A DNA stretch of 64,000 bases from contig NZ_VFPT01000001.1 of assembly GCF_006716865.1 (NCBI RefSeq), positions 2,475,001 through 2,539,000 on the forward strand, read 5' to 3'. The stretch is from Roseinatronobacter monicus (GTDB lineage: Bacteria; Pseudomonadota; Alphaproteobacteria; Rhodobacterales; Rhodobacteraceae). Under the pieces are notes generated by a model that saw only the letters and a list, made by a program, of their open reading frames with translations, ran no database searches and was not told the DNA's origin. Both the position numbers and the translations under genes were made by a program. This document shows, in pieces, positions 37,646 to 48,290 of the stretch; positions within the stretch are counted from its first letter, which is position 1, and every line of letters begins with the position of its first letter.

Positions 37646-38811
37646 TGGCAATGCAGACCCATGCGGGCGATCCGGGCGCGTTTCGGGATTTTGACCTGAT
37701 GCGCGTTCCATCCCCCTGTTTTGTGGTGGATGAAGCGCGGCTAGAGGCCAATCTGCGCATCCTGGCCGATATACAGACGCGTTCCGGCGCGACTGTACTT
37801 TGCGCGCTCAAGGCGTTTTCCATGTGGTCGCTCGCCCCCTTGGTCAGCCGCTATCTGTCCGGCGTTTGCGCATCGGGCCTGTGGGAAGCGCGGCTGGGCC
37901 GCGAGCATTATGGCGGGATCGTCGAGACATATTCTGCGGGCTACAAACTCGATGAAATGGCCGAGATCATTGCGCTGTCAGACCATATCATCTTCAACAC
38001 CCCCGCTGCGAAAACCCGCTTCCTGCCCATGATAAAGGACAGCGGCAAGCAGGTGCATGTCGGCCTGCGCTTCAACCCCGGCCTGCCGCTTGGCGATGAC
38101 GCAAAATATGACCCCGCCGCCCTCGGTTCGCGCCTTGGCACACCGCTGGAGCAAATCGACGCCGACGCGCTGGAAGGCGTGGACGGGCTACATATGCACA
38201 CCCTGTGCGAACAGGATCTGGAACCGCTGTTGGCCATCTGGGACCATATCGCGCCGCAGATCCGCGCGCTTGCGCCACATCTGAAATGGATCAATTTTGG
38301 CGGCGGCCACCATATCACCCGCGCCGATTATGACCGCGAGGGGCTGATTGCCTTCTTGCAGAAGGTCCGCGATGAAACTGGTCTACACTGCTATCTGGAA
38401 CCGGGCGAAGCTGTGGCGCTGGATTGCGGCATTCTAGTCGGCGAAGTGTTGGATGTGGTCGAGAATGATGGCCCGAATGCCATCCTCGACATTTCCGCGA
38501 CCTGTCACATGCCAGACGTGATCGAGGCCCCCTACCGCCCTGCCTTGCTGGATGAACAAGGTGACATCCAAGTCCGGCTTGGCGGGCCAAGCTGCCTTGC
38601 AGGCGATGTGATCGGCCGCTACGCGTTCAATTCCACACCACAGATCGGCACCCGTGTCGCCTTTCTCGATCAGGCGCATTACTCGATGGTCAAGACCACA
38701 ACCTTCAACGGCGTGCGCCTGCCCGCGCTCGCGCTTTGGAACAGCAACACAGATGCGCTGCGCATCGTGCGCGAATTCACCTATCAAGACTTCAAGGGCC
38801 GCCTCTCATGA
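37645..38811 (+). CDS. nspC: carboxy(nor)spermidine decarboxylase
   Basis: A 388-residue fold-type III PLP decarboxylase. The PLP lysine is K56 in VLCALKAFSMWS. HTLCEQDLEPL, the INFGGGHHITRADYD phosphate-binding segment and YLEPGEAVAL are diagnostic for the CANSDC group. It removes the carboxyl group from carboxyspermidine or carboxynorspermidine to give the triamine. It overlaps its neighbours at both ends (TGATG and ATGA). Confidence 0.93.
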   Translation: MAMQTHAGDPGAFRDFDLMRVPSPCFVVDEARLEANLRILADIQTRSGATVLCALKAFSMWSLAPLVSRYLSGVCASGLWEARLGREHYGGIVETYSAGYKLDEMAEIIALSDHIIFNTPAAKTRFLPMIKDSGKQVHVGLRFNPGLPLGDDAKYDPAALGSRLGTPLEQIDADALEGVDGLHMHTLCEQDLEPLLAIWDHIAPQIRALAPHLKWINFGGGHHITRADYDREGLIAFLQKVRDETGLHCYLEPGEAVALDCGILVGEVLDVVENDGPNAILDISATCHMPDVIEAPYRPALLDEQGDIQVRLGGPSCLAGDVIGRYAFNSTPQIGTRVAFLDQAHYSMVKTTTFNGVRLPALALWNSNTDALRIVREFTYQDFKGRLS

Positions 38812-39665
38812 TCTTTCTCGACTCGGAACTGACCCACGACGAACGCAGCCCCGGTGCACGCTTTCAAATCGTGCCCATGCCGCTGGAGAAAACTGTCTCT
38901 TACGGTTCGGGCACCGCCGATGGGCCAGCGGCCCTGATCGAGGCGTCTGACCAGTTGGAGCGGCTTTGGCGCGGGATAGAGCCTTGCACCGCCGGGATTT
39001 ACACGACCCCTGCCATCGACTGCTCGGTGCCACTGGAATACGCGCTCGACTCGCTGGCCGCACGTACTGAATCCATTGCGCGGACAGGTCATATTCCGGT
39101 CTCGCTGGGCGGCGAGCACAGCCTGACATGGGCCGCCGCACTGGGCGTCAAGCGCGCACTGGATCGCCCTATCGGGATTATCCAGATCGACGCACATGCC
39201 GATCTGCGCCGCGCCTATCAGGGGTTCCGGCATAGCCACGCCTCGGTCATGCAGCTGTTGGTCGAGGAAGAAGGCATGGCCCTTGCCCAATACGGCGTGC
39301 GCGCCTTGTGCCGCGAAGAAGCAGATTGTCGCGCGCGCAATAATGTCATCTTCATCGATGCCGAAGATTTGGTGACAGGCAATATCCATGACGTGACCCT
39401 GCCCGAAGATTTTCCCCAAGATGTCTATGTCAGCTTCGATGTAGACGGGCTGGATGCCGCCATCATGCCTGCGACCGGCACGCCGGTTCCGGGTGGGCTT
39501 GGCTATTACCAGTCGTTGGCGCTTGTCCGCTCGGCCCTCAAGGGTCGGCGCTGCGTGGGCTTCGATGTAGTGGAACTGGCCCCGATCGCGGGCTGGGATG
39601 TCTGGAATTTCACAGCCGCGCAACTGACCTACGCACTGATGGGAATCGTGGCGCAGAATGACTGA
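38808..39665 (+). CDS. speB: agmatinase
   Basis: A 285-residue ureohydrolase converting agmatine to putrescine and urea. Binuclear manganese ligands are seen at H104 (SLGGEHSL), D128, H130 and D132 (IDAHADLR) and in SFDVDGLDAAIMPATGTPVPGG. H144 in FRHSHASVM is the second-shell residue of agmatinases. The start at 38808 uses an ATGA overlap with the decarboxylase stop. It completes arginine-agmatine-putrescine within one operon. Confidence 0.93.
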   Translation: MIFLDSELTHDERSPGARFQIVPMPLEKTVSYGSGTADGPAALIEASDQLERLWRGIEPCTAGIYTTPAIDCSVPLEYALDSLAARTESIARTGHIPVSLGGEHSLTWAAALGVKRALDRPIGIIQIDAHADLRRAYQGFRHSHASVMQLLVEEEGMALAQYGVRALCREEADCRARNNVIFIDAEDLVTGNIHDVTLPEDFPQDVYVSFDVDGLDAAIMPATGTPVPGGLGYYQSLALVRSALKGRRCVGFDVVELAPIAGWDVWNFTAAQLTYALMGIVAQND

Positions 39666-39772
39666 ATGCACTGCGGCCCCTGCCGCTTTTCGTCAGCCCC
39701 CGCGAAACCGCTAAATCTTGTGTCAGACGCGTGACAAACCCGCGCGAGACGCCTATAAGTGGGGCAATCTAA

Positions 39773-42205
<2,433 letters not shown>

Positions 42206-42210
42206 TGGTG

Positions 42211-42244
42211 CGCCCCCCCCCGGCGCTTGGCGTCGGGGGCGTTT
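42211..42244. terminator. GC-rich terminator between gyrB and soxT
   Basis: A long GC stem runs from CGCCCCC (42211) to GGGGGCG (42241), with an inner CCGGCGC-TTG-GCGTCGG arm, followed by TTT. It lies between convergent gyrB and the leftward sox-side permease. Confidence 0.65.
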
Positions 42245-42256
42245 AGCGCGTGCGGT

Positions 42257-43324
42257 TCATAGGGCTGCGATACGCCTGTCGCCCCGCTGATCGACCAGAA
42301 AATCGGTCAGTGTGGCCCCGATCCACATGCACAAAAGCGCAAGCAGGGCCGTCGCGGCGAAGATCGACCCACCGGTGACGCCCGCACCAATCGCGCAGCC
42401 CCCCGCCAGCATCCCGCCAAACCCCATCAAGGCCGCGCCAAATAATGAGCGGCGCATTGCATCCGCGCCGTCATAGCCCTGCCAGTTCAATTCGCGCGTG
42501 ACCAATGCCGCCAGAAACGCGCCCAGAACAACGCCCGGCACCAGACCGACATCAAATCGCAAGCTTGGGTTGGGGTTCAGAAAGAACATCAATGTATTGG
42601 CGGACGGCCCGGTAAAGGTGGCCGAGGTCACATTGACCGGATCAAAGCTGATCTGCGCCAGATTCCACGTCATCATCCACCCCAGCGCCACCGCAAACCC
42701 CACGCCAGAGGCGAAAACCAGCGGGCGCACCCCAAGTTGGTTGCGCAGCGCCAGCGCAATGGCCGTAACCGCAAGGGCCAAGCCGATCCACAGCGCCAAA
42801 CTCTCAGGCAGGCCCACCATCTGCAACAGGTGCAGATTGCGCCCTTCCGGTGTGATCCACAGCGCGGCCAAACCATTGCGCACAGGGGCGAGCCAGCCAT
42901 ACAGACTCATCTGGGCCACAATCGCAAAGACCAATCCCGCGATGACCGAGCGCAGATTGCCCGTGGCAGCCAGCAACAGCAACCGCCCCGAACACCCCCG
43001 CGCCAGCACCATGCCCACGCCAAACATCAGCCCACCAATCACCGCACCTGACCAAGACCCCGGCACCGCCATCATGCGCGCATCACTGACGCGAAACAGA
43101 CCCAGCGCCTGCGCGCCCTGCACCCAAACCACAGCGGTCGAGAAGGTCAGAAGCCAGATCGCCAGCCTTGGCCCCAACTGGCCGCGCGCAAATTCGACTG
43201 TGGCGGCACGCAGGCAAAACCGCGAGCGTTGCGCCGCAATACCGAATACCAGCCCCACCATCAGGCCCAACAGAGCCTCGATATTGCCTTCGCCAAACCT
43301 GTCGATAATGTCGTAAAGATCCAT
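42257..43324 (-). CDS. soxT: YeeE/YedE-family sulfur-compound permease (SoxT-like)
   Basis: A 355-residue inner-membrane protein with about ten helices and the YeeE/YedE duplication. The cysteine motifs SRFCLRAATVEF, LARGCSGRLLLLAATGN and LAGGCAIGAGVTGGS are the family's sulfur-handling signatures. Such proteins import thiosulfate or related sulfur species. It is the last gene of the leftward soxS-soxR-soxT group. The start at 43322-43324 is preferred over the upstream in-frame codons. The symbol rests on position and family. Confidence 0.87.
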   Translation of the reverse strand: MDLYDIIDRFGEGNIEALLGLMVGLVFGIAAQRSRFCLRAATVEFARGQLGPRLAIWLLTFSTAVVWVQGAQALGLFRVSDARMMAVPGSWSGAVIGGLMFGVGMVLARGCSGRLLLLAATGNLRSVIAGLVFAIVAQMSLYGWLAPVRNGLAALWITPEGRNLHLLQMVGLPESLALWIGLALAVTAIALALRNQLGVRPLVFASGVGFAVALGWMMTWNLAQISFDPVNVTSATFTGPSANTLMFFLNPNPSLRFDVGLVPGVVLGAFLAALVTRELNWQGYDGADAMRRSLFGAALMGFGGMLAGGCAIGAGVTGGSIFAATALLALLCMWIGATLTDFLVDQRGDRRIAAL

Positions 43325-43399
43325 GGGCCGCATCCCGTGCACACAACGTGCAGATGGCGGTTTATGCCATGCGGGTCGCGGGCCGGACCTTGATCTGGA

Positions 43400-43792
43400 T
43401 CATCCGGGCCCGGGGCTGCGGAACAGGCGCTGGATCAGATGGATCGCTTCGCGCACCCGTTCATCCGCCAGCGAGTAGAAAATCTGATTGCCCTCGCGCC
43501 GTGTCGTCACCACCTTTTCATGGCGCAACCGTGCAAGTTGCTGGCTGACTGCGGCTTGGCGCGACATGATAAGGCGCTCCAGCTCTGCCACGGAATGATC
43601 GCGTTCACACAGGTAATACAGCATCAAAAGCCGCCCTTCATGGCCCATCGCTTTCAGAAGCTCCGACGCCTCGCGCGCTTCTGCCTGCAACTCGTCCAAT
43701 GACATATCAAGGGTCGCGCGCTGTGGGCCACGCGCCACTGCTGTCTCATCCCCAAAGGGCAGATCCTGCTCGCGATTTTGTCCGTCCGGCAT
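43400..43792 (-). CDS. soxR: ArsR-family repressor of the sox genes
   Basis: About 130 residues. A winged helix-turn-helix (HEGRLLMLYYLCERDHSVAELERLIMSRQAAVSQQLARLRHE) with the wing VVTTRREGNQIFYSL is typical of ArsR-type SoxR, which represses sox genes until sulfane sulfur modifies its cysteines. The only obvious cysteine in the domain is in YYLCERD. Neither the ATG at 43792 nor that at 43705 has a good ribosome site, so the start is uncertain. It lies in a leftward group with soxS and soxT. Confidence 0.88.
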   Translation of the reverse strand: MPDGQNREQDLPFGDETAVARGPQRATLDMSLDELQAEAREASELLKAMGHEGRLLMLYYLCERDHSVAELERLIMSRQAAVSQQLARLRHEKVVTTRREGNQIFYSLADERVREAIHLIQRLFRSPGPG

Positions 43793-43895
43793 GCGTGAAC
43801 TTTCAGTCGCACAAGTCTTCAGAAAGGCTTGTCGCCCTTGTTTCACCTCTGAGTCTAGCACATGCCTGTTGCGAAAGGTAGCACCCAGCGCCAAG

Positions 43896-44306
43896 TTACG
43901 GCGCAAGCCCTTCTTGCGCGGTCGCAATCATGTCGCTGACATAGGGCCAGAAGAAATCTTCGCCGGGAAAACCTGTCAGCCGCTCGATCTCGGCCCCGTC
44001 TGGCCCGATCAGAATAAAGGTCGGCGTTACAAAGGGCTGCGTGTCGAGTGTAACACCCTCAGGCAACGCGCCACGCAACTGCACATGCACCAACGGGGCC
44101 GCCTGCCCCTCGGTCGATTTTTCATAGACCGGTGCAATGTCACGGTTGAACACGCGGCAGTAATAGCAGCCCGCCTGCTCGACCATCAGCAAACGCAAAT
44201 CCTGCGCCTGTGCGGTAGAGAAACCAAAACCAGACAGGACTATGCCCGCCACAAGGGCTTTCTGCACAGCAGCGGAAACAAGGGATTGACGTAGAATGTT
44301 AAACAT
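43896..44306 (-). CDS. soxS: SoxS periplasmic thioredoxin
   Basis: A 136-residue exported thioredoxin. Residues 1-35 form a signal peptide (AGIVLSGFGFSTAQAQ), and the active site is C47-YY-C50 in EQAGCYYCRVF; the cis-Pro loop is QPFVTPTFILIG. SoxS is known to keep the SoxY cysteine in the reduced, active state. The start at 44304-44306 gives the proper signal peptide; a longer frame to 44462 crosses the divergent promoter region. Confidence 0.88.
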   Translation of the reverse strand: MFNILRQSLVSAAVQKALVAGIVLSGFGFSTAQAQDLRLLMVEQAGCYYCRVFNRDIAPVYEKSTEGQAAPLVHVQLRGALPEGVTLDTQPFVTPTFILIGPDGAEIERLTGFPGEDFFWPYVSDMIATAQEGLAP

Positions 44307-44344
44307 ATGAACAAAGTAATATGTCGATCTCTGGAAGGCAACCA

Positions 44345-44356
44345 CAAGATGTCTTG
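44345..44356. promoter_or_regulatory. candidate operator in the soxS-soxV divergent region
   Basis: CAAGA (44345-44349) and TCTTG (44352-44356) form a perfect 5-bp inverted repeat with a 2-bp centre, in the 82-bp gap between soxS and soxV. A second CAAGAC-like half follows within 15 bp. ArsR-type SoxR operators are expected here; the assignment is inference. Confidence 0.4.
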
Positions 44357-44388
44357 ACACCGCACAAGACAAGCAAGGTCCACAACAC

Positions 44389-45126
44389 ATGTTTGATATC
44401 AGCTTTGGTGGGGCGGCACTGGCAGGACTTTTGTCCTTTCTATCGCCCTGCATCCTGCCCATCGTGCCCTTCTATCTGTGCTACATGGCCGGGTTGTCGA
44501 TGTCAGAGTTGCGCGATGAACAGGGCCTTGCGCCCGGTGCGCAGAAGCGGCTTGTGCTGGCCTCCATTGCATTTGCGCTTGGGGTGACGACCATTTTTAT
44601 GCTCTTGGGCATGGGGGCAACGGCGTTGGGGCAGACATTCATCGCCTACCGCGATATTCTAAAATGGGTCGCGGCGGCCATTCTGTTCATGTTCGGGCTG
44701 CATTTTCTGGGGCTGTTGCGCATACCTTTGCTGTACCGCGAAGCGCGGATCGAAACATCGGCCGCGCCCAAATCGGTGATCGGGTCTTATGTCATGGGGC
44801 TGGCGTTCGGCTTTGGCTGGACCCCCTGTGTTGGCCCGGCACTGGCTGCAATCCTGATGATCGCATCAGGCATGGGCAATATCTGGGAAGGGGCCGCATT
44901 GCTGGCCGTCTACGGGCTGGCCATGACCTTGCCCTTCGTGATTGCGGCACTGTTCGCACGCCCGTTTCTGAACTGGGTGGGCCGCCATCGCAGCAAACTG
45001 GCGCATGTCGAAAAGGTCATGGGCGCGATGCTGGTCTTGTTCGCAATCCTGATCGCCACCGATTCGGTCGCCTATATCGCCGAAGGAATGCTGGAGATTT
45101 TTCCGTGGTTCGCCACCATTGGCTGA
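44389..45126 (+). CDS. soxV: SoxV, CcdA-like membrane electron carrier
   Basis: A 245-residue inner-membrane protein of the CcdA/DsbD family with six helices. The redox cysteines sit in SPCILPIVPFYLCYMAG (helix 1) and GWTPCVGPALAAIL (helix 4). It moves electrons from cytosolic thioredoxin to periplasmic SoxW/SoxS. It is the first gene of the rightward sox operon, divergent from soxS. Confidence 0.93.
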   Translation: MFDISFGGAALAGLLSFLSPCILPIVPFYLCYMAGLSMSELRDEQGLAPGAQKRLVLASIAFALGVTTIFMLLGMGATALGQTFIAYRDILKWVAAAILFMFGLHFLGLLRIPLLYREARIETSAAPKSVIGSYVMGLAFGFGWTPCVGPALAAILMIASGMGNIWEGAALLAVYGLAMTLPFVIAALFARPFLNWVGRHRSKLAHVEKVMGAMLVLFAILIATDSVAYIAEGMLEIFPWFATIG

Positions 45127-45151
45127 CCACAACACAAGGGGGGAGGATGTC

Positions 45152-45721
45152 ATGGAATTTCGGAAACTGATACTCACGGCGCTGTCGGGGCTGATGCTGG
45201 CCTTTTCGGCGCAGGCGACACCTGTGGGCGAGGATGGCTTGCACAAACCTGACTGGCTGGTCGAGACATTCCGCGACATGCGCGATGATCTGGAAGACGC
45301 GCAGGCCCAAGGCAAACGCCTGCTGCTGATGTTCGAGCAGCGCGGCTGTATCTATTGCACGCGGATGCATGAAAACGTCTATCCCGACCCCGAGATCACC
45401 CGCATGCTGACCGAGGATTTCATGGTCGTGCAAATCAACCTGTTCGGCAACATTCCTGTCACCGATTTTGACGGCACAACACTGGATGAACGCGACATGG
45501 CACGGCGCTGGGGCATCGTGTTCACACCCACACTGGTCTTCGCCCCCGAAGCCATGCCCGAATCAGGCAGCTTGCGCGATTCCGCCGTCATGACCATGCC
45601 CGGCGCGTTCGAGCGCGGCACCACACGGCTGATGCTGCAATGGGTGCTGGAAAAAGGCTATGAAGGCGACGAACACTTCCAACACTATGTCGCGCGCATG
45701 TTGCAAGCCCGGTCTGACTGA
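45152..45721 (+). CDS. soxW: SoxW periplasmic thioredoxin
   Basis: A 189-residue exported thioredoxin-like protein with a signal peptide (1-22, LMLAFSAQA) and active site C66-IY-C69 in FEQRGCIYCTRM. The cis-Pro is in VFTPTLVFAP. It accepts electrons from SoxV. The start at 45152 follows GGGAGG by five bases. A strong hairpin follows the stop, separating soxVW from soxX onward. Confidence 0.92.
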   Translation: MEFRKLILTALSGLMLAFSAQATPVGEDGLHKPDWLVETFRDMRDDLEDAQAQGKRLLLMFEQRGCIYCTRMHENVYPDPEITRMLTEDFMVVQINLFGNIPVTDFDGTTLDERDMARRWGIVFTPTLVFAPEAMPESGSLRDSAVMTMPGAFERGTTRLMLQWVLEKGYEGDEHFQHYVARMLQARSD

Positions 45722-45745
45722 ACTGGAAAATGCATAGATTTCAAT

Positions 45746-45773
45746 AATATGCCCGCCAAAACGGGCATATTTT
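45746..45773 (+). terminator. terminator between soxW and soxX
   Basis: AATATGCCCG (45746-45755) pairs perfectly with CGGGCATATT (45762-45771) around CCAAAA, with a short T-run into 45773. Ten perfect pairs make this a good intrinsic terminator, so soxX probably has its own promoter. Confidence 0.8.
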
Positions 45774-45812
45774 CCTAAACTTGAGAACATTCACACAAAA
45801 CAATATGCAAAA

Positions 45813-45828
45813 AAACGAATTTTCGTTT
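45813..45828. promoter_or_regulatory. candidate SoxR operator upstream of soxX
   Basis: AAACGAA (45813-45819) and TTCGTTT (45822-45828) are perfect 7-bp arms around TT. A TATACT -10-like box lies at 45839-45844, so the palindrome would cover the -35 area and block polymerase when bound. It lies just after the soxW terminator. SoxR is the likely binder. Confidence 0.55.
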
Positions 45829-45913
45829 GCAGCATCGGTATACTGTGGTCTATTGTCGCATAACGGTGAGCTTGGGAGAGCGCATCACCGTCTAACCGTC
45901 TGGGAGGGCTTTC

Positions 45914-46408
45914 ATGACAAGACGATCACTTTCCGCAGCCTGTGCCGCCACGGCAGTGATTTGGGGCGGAGCAACTTTTGCCGATATCTCGCCGGCAGAC
46001 ATTGTCTGGGAAGATGAAGTCGCCATTCCGGCATCGCTGAACGGCGTTCCGGGCGACCCGGTTGCTGGCGCGGACACCGTGTCCAGCCGATCAGCTGGTA
46101 ACTGCCTGTCCTGCCATGTAAATTCTGCAATGCCAGAGCATGACTTCCAAGGCAATATCGGCCCACCCCTTGACGGTGCGGGCGCGCGCTGGTCGGAAGC
46201 AGAGCTGCGCGGTATCATCGTCGATGCCAAGCGCATGTTCCCCGAAAGCATGATGCCCACATTTTACAACAACAACCCAGACGACTATATTCGTCCGGGC
46301 GAGGCATATACAGCCCGCGCCCACAATCCGGAAACCTTTTCCACGCTTCTGACTGCAGCACAGGTAGAAGATGTGGTCGCCTATCTGATGACGCTGACCG
46401 ATTGGTAA
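45914..46408 (+). CDS. soxX: SoxX monohaem cytochrome c
   Basis: A 164-residue periplasmic cytochrome. A signal peptide (1-23) is followed by one haem c site, C64-LS-C67-H68, with the distal methionine probably M113 or M114 (ESMMPTF). With SoxA it forms the SoxXA complex that attaches thiosulfate to SoxY. It begins the soxXYZABCDEF unit, downstream of a terminator and candidate operator. Confidence 0.95.
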   Translation: MTRRSLSAACAATAVIWGGATFADISPADIVWEDEVAIPASLNGVPGDPVAGADTVSSRSAGNCLSCHVNSAMPEHDFQGNIGPPLDGAGARWSEAELRGIIVDAKRMFPESMMPTFYNNNPDDYIRPGEAYTARAHNPETFSTLLTAAQVEDVVAYLMTLTDW

Positions 46409-46466
46409 GACGATCATCAAGCAGCGGGACAGTTCCCCGAAGCACCAACCATGAGAGGATAATTCA

Positions 46467-46883
46467 ATGCTGACAAGACGCGACACCATGGCAATGGGCC
46501 TTGGCGTAGCAGCTGTCGCAATGGTTCCCGGCGCAGCCAGCGCCTCGGCCGTTGACGATGCAATTTCCGCCTTCACAGGCGGCGCTGACGTATCCGAGGG
46601 CGGAGTGACCATCTCTGCACCCGAGATCGCAGAGAACGGCAACACTGTGCCAATCGCGGTAGAAGCGCCCGGCGCGACCGAGATTCTGATGATCGCGGCA
46701 GGCAACCCGACACCGGGCGTGGCCAAGTTTGGCTTTGGTGAGGGGGCCGCCACGTCGCGCGCTGCAACCCGCATCCGCCTTGGCGGCACGCAGGATGTCA
46801 TCGCAATCGCCAAGATGAGCGATGGCAGCTTCGCACGCGGCGCTGTTGAAGTGAAGGTCACCATCGGCGGCTGCGGCGGCTAA
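46467..46883 (+). CDS. soxY: SoxY sulfur-carrier protein
   Basis: A 138-residue carrier subunit. The N-terminus is a Tat-type signal (MLTRRDTMAMGLG), and the protein ends in the diagnostic GGCGG swinging arm with C136, the residue that carries sulfur intermediates through the cycle. It pairs with SoxZ, encoded next. Confidence 0.96.
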   Translation: MLTRRDTMAMGLGVAAVAMVPGAASASAVDDAISAFTGGADVSEGGVTISAPEIAENGNTVPIAVEAPGATEILMIAAGNPTPGVAKFGFGEGAATSRAATRIRLGGTQDVIAIAKMSDGSFARGAVEVKVTIGGCGG

Positions 46884-46929
46884 CATCCAGCCCGCTCCGC
46901 CCTTCTAACCCTTTTCAAGGAGACTAGAC

Positions 46930-47256
46930 ATGTCTGACGTCAGACCCCGCATCCGCCTTCCACGCTCTGCCAATGCCGGCGACGTGGTAGAGGTGAAGAC
47001 CCTCATCAGCCACAATATGGAAACCGGCCTGCGCCGCGATGGTTCAGGCGATGCGATCCCGCGCCAGATCATCCATCGCTTTACCTGCGAATATGCAGGC
47101 AAGATGGTGCTGGACGTCGAGATGGAACCCGCCATTTCGGCCAACCCCTACATGGAATTCGATGTTCAAGTCGATGAATCGGCTGACTTTGTCTTCACAT
47201 GGTATGACGACGATGGCTCGGTTTACTCCGAAACCCAAAGTTTTGAAGTCAGCTGA
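46930..47256 (+). CDS. soxZ: SoxZ sulfur-carrier partner
   Basis: A 108-residue all-beta protein without its own signal peptide. It has the family features RIRLPRSANAGDVVEVKTLISHNMETGLRRD and FDVQVDESADFVFTWYDDDGS. SoxZ is co-exported with SoxY through the Tat path, and the heterodimer is the carrier of the Sox cycle. AAGGAG precedes the start. Confidence 0.96.
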   Translation: MSDVRPRIRLPRSANAGDVVEVKTLISHNMETGLRRDGSGDAIPRQIIHRFTCEYAGKMVLDVEMEPAISANPYMEFDVQVDESADFVFTWYDDDGSVYSETQSFEVS

Positions 47257-47292
47257 TACGCCAGGTCACAGCCAGTCTGGGAGGAGACACGC

Positions 47293-48150
47293 ATGAAGAC
47301 CATGACCAAGCTTTGGGCCACTGTGGCAATCTGTGGGGCAGTGTTCAGTAGCACTGCCTTCGCAGACCCGCATCCCGATGCTGAACTGATTATCGAGGGT
47401 GAATTGCATATTGCAACCCGCGCAGAGCCGCCTGAGCATCTGGGCGGCGTCTTGCCCGAGATTTACTCTGGCTGGCTGTTCCGCACGGATGAAACCCGTG
47501 AGTTGCAGATGGATGATTTCGACAATCCAGGCTTGCTGTTTGCCGAACGTGGCGAAGACCGCTGGGAATTGGCCGAAGGCACGGCAAATCAGTCTTGTGC
47601 TGATTGTCATGGCGGTGTCGACTCAATGGCGGGCGTGCGTGCCGTCATGCCAAAGGTCAATGAAGACGGCGAATTGTGGTCGATGCAAAACTACATCAAC
47701 AATTGCCGGACGGAACGCATGGGCGCAGATGCCTGGGGCTGGAACAGCGAACCGATGAAAGACATCACCTCGCTCATCTCGTTGCAGTCACGCGGTATGC
47801 CGGTCGCGGTCAAGATCGACGGCGAAGCGGCGGAATACTGGGAAAAAGGGCGTGAAATGTATTACACGCGCTTTGGCCAACTGGAATTGTCCTGTGCAAA
47901 TTGCCACGAGGACAACTGGGGCCGGATGATCCGCGCGGATCACCTTTCACAGGGCATGTCAAACGGCTTTCCGACTTACCGTCTGAAAAACGCAACCATA
48001 GTGCCGCTGCATCAGCGCTTCCGTGGTTGTATCCGCGATACGCGCGGAGAGTCCTTCGCCGAAGGGTCGCAGGAGTTCCGCGAGTTGGAACTGTATGTGT
48101 CCTCGCGCGGTCTGGGCCTTCCGATTGAAGGTATTTCGGTACGTCAGTAA
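47293..48150 (+). CDS. soxA: SoxA dihaem cytochrome c
   Basis: A 285-residue periplasmic subunit of SoxXA. After a signal peptide (1-24) there are two haem sites, C102-AD-C105-H106 and C201-AN-C204-H205, with C246 in QRFRGCIRDTRG as the active-site cysteine ligand of the second haem and C138 as a further conserved cysteine. Two haems match the Paracoccus type, not the single-haem form. It catalyses oxidative thioester-type linkage of thiosulfate to SoxY. Confidence 0.95.
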   Translation: MKTMTKLWATVAICGAVFSSTAFADPHPDAELIIEGELHIATRAEPPEHLGGVLPEIYSGWLFRTDETRELQMDDFDNPGLLFAERGEDRWELAEGTANQSCADCHGGVDSMAGVRAVMPKVNEDGELWSMQNYINNCRTERMGADAWGWNSEPMKDITSLISLQSRGMPVAVKIDGEAAEYWEKGREMYYTRFGQLELSCANCHEDNWGRMIRADHLSQGMSNGFPTYRLKNATIVPLHQRFRGCIRDTRGESFAEGSQEFRELELYVSSRGLGLPIEGISVRQ

Positions 48151-48157
48151 CGGAAAC

Positions 48158-48208
48158 AGGGCGCGGGCATAGCTCCGCGCCCTACCGGGCCTGACGGTTT
48201 TTTCGGCC
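48158..48208 (+). terminator. hairpins between soxA and soxB
   Basis: AGGGCGCGG (48158-48166) pairs with CCGCGCCCT (48175-48183). A second hairpin with a T6 run in its loop follows (GGGCC at 48187 to GGCCC at about 48208). This may partly terminate or stabilise the upstream soxXYZA message. Confidence 0.55.
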
Positions 48209-48290
48209 CAACAATATTCACACTTTCGCAGATTGGCATGTGGCGACCTCCTCCCCGCCATGTGTCAAACCATCCACAGGAGTAGCTCTC

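Noticed and set aside
44354..44382. TTGACA at 44354-44359 as a soxV -35 box
   Set aside because: No acceptable -10 sequence lies 16-18 bases downstream.
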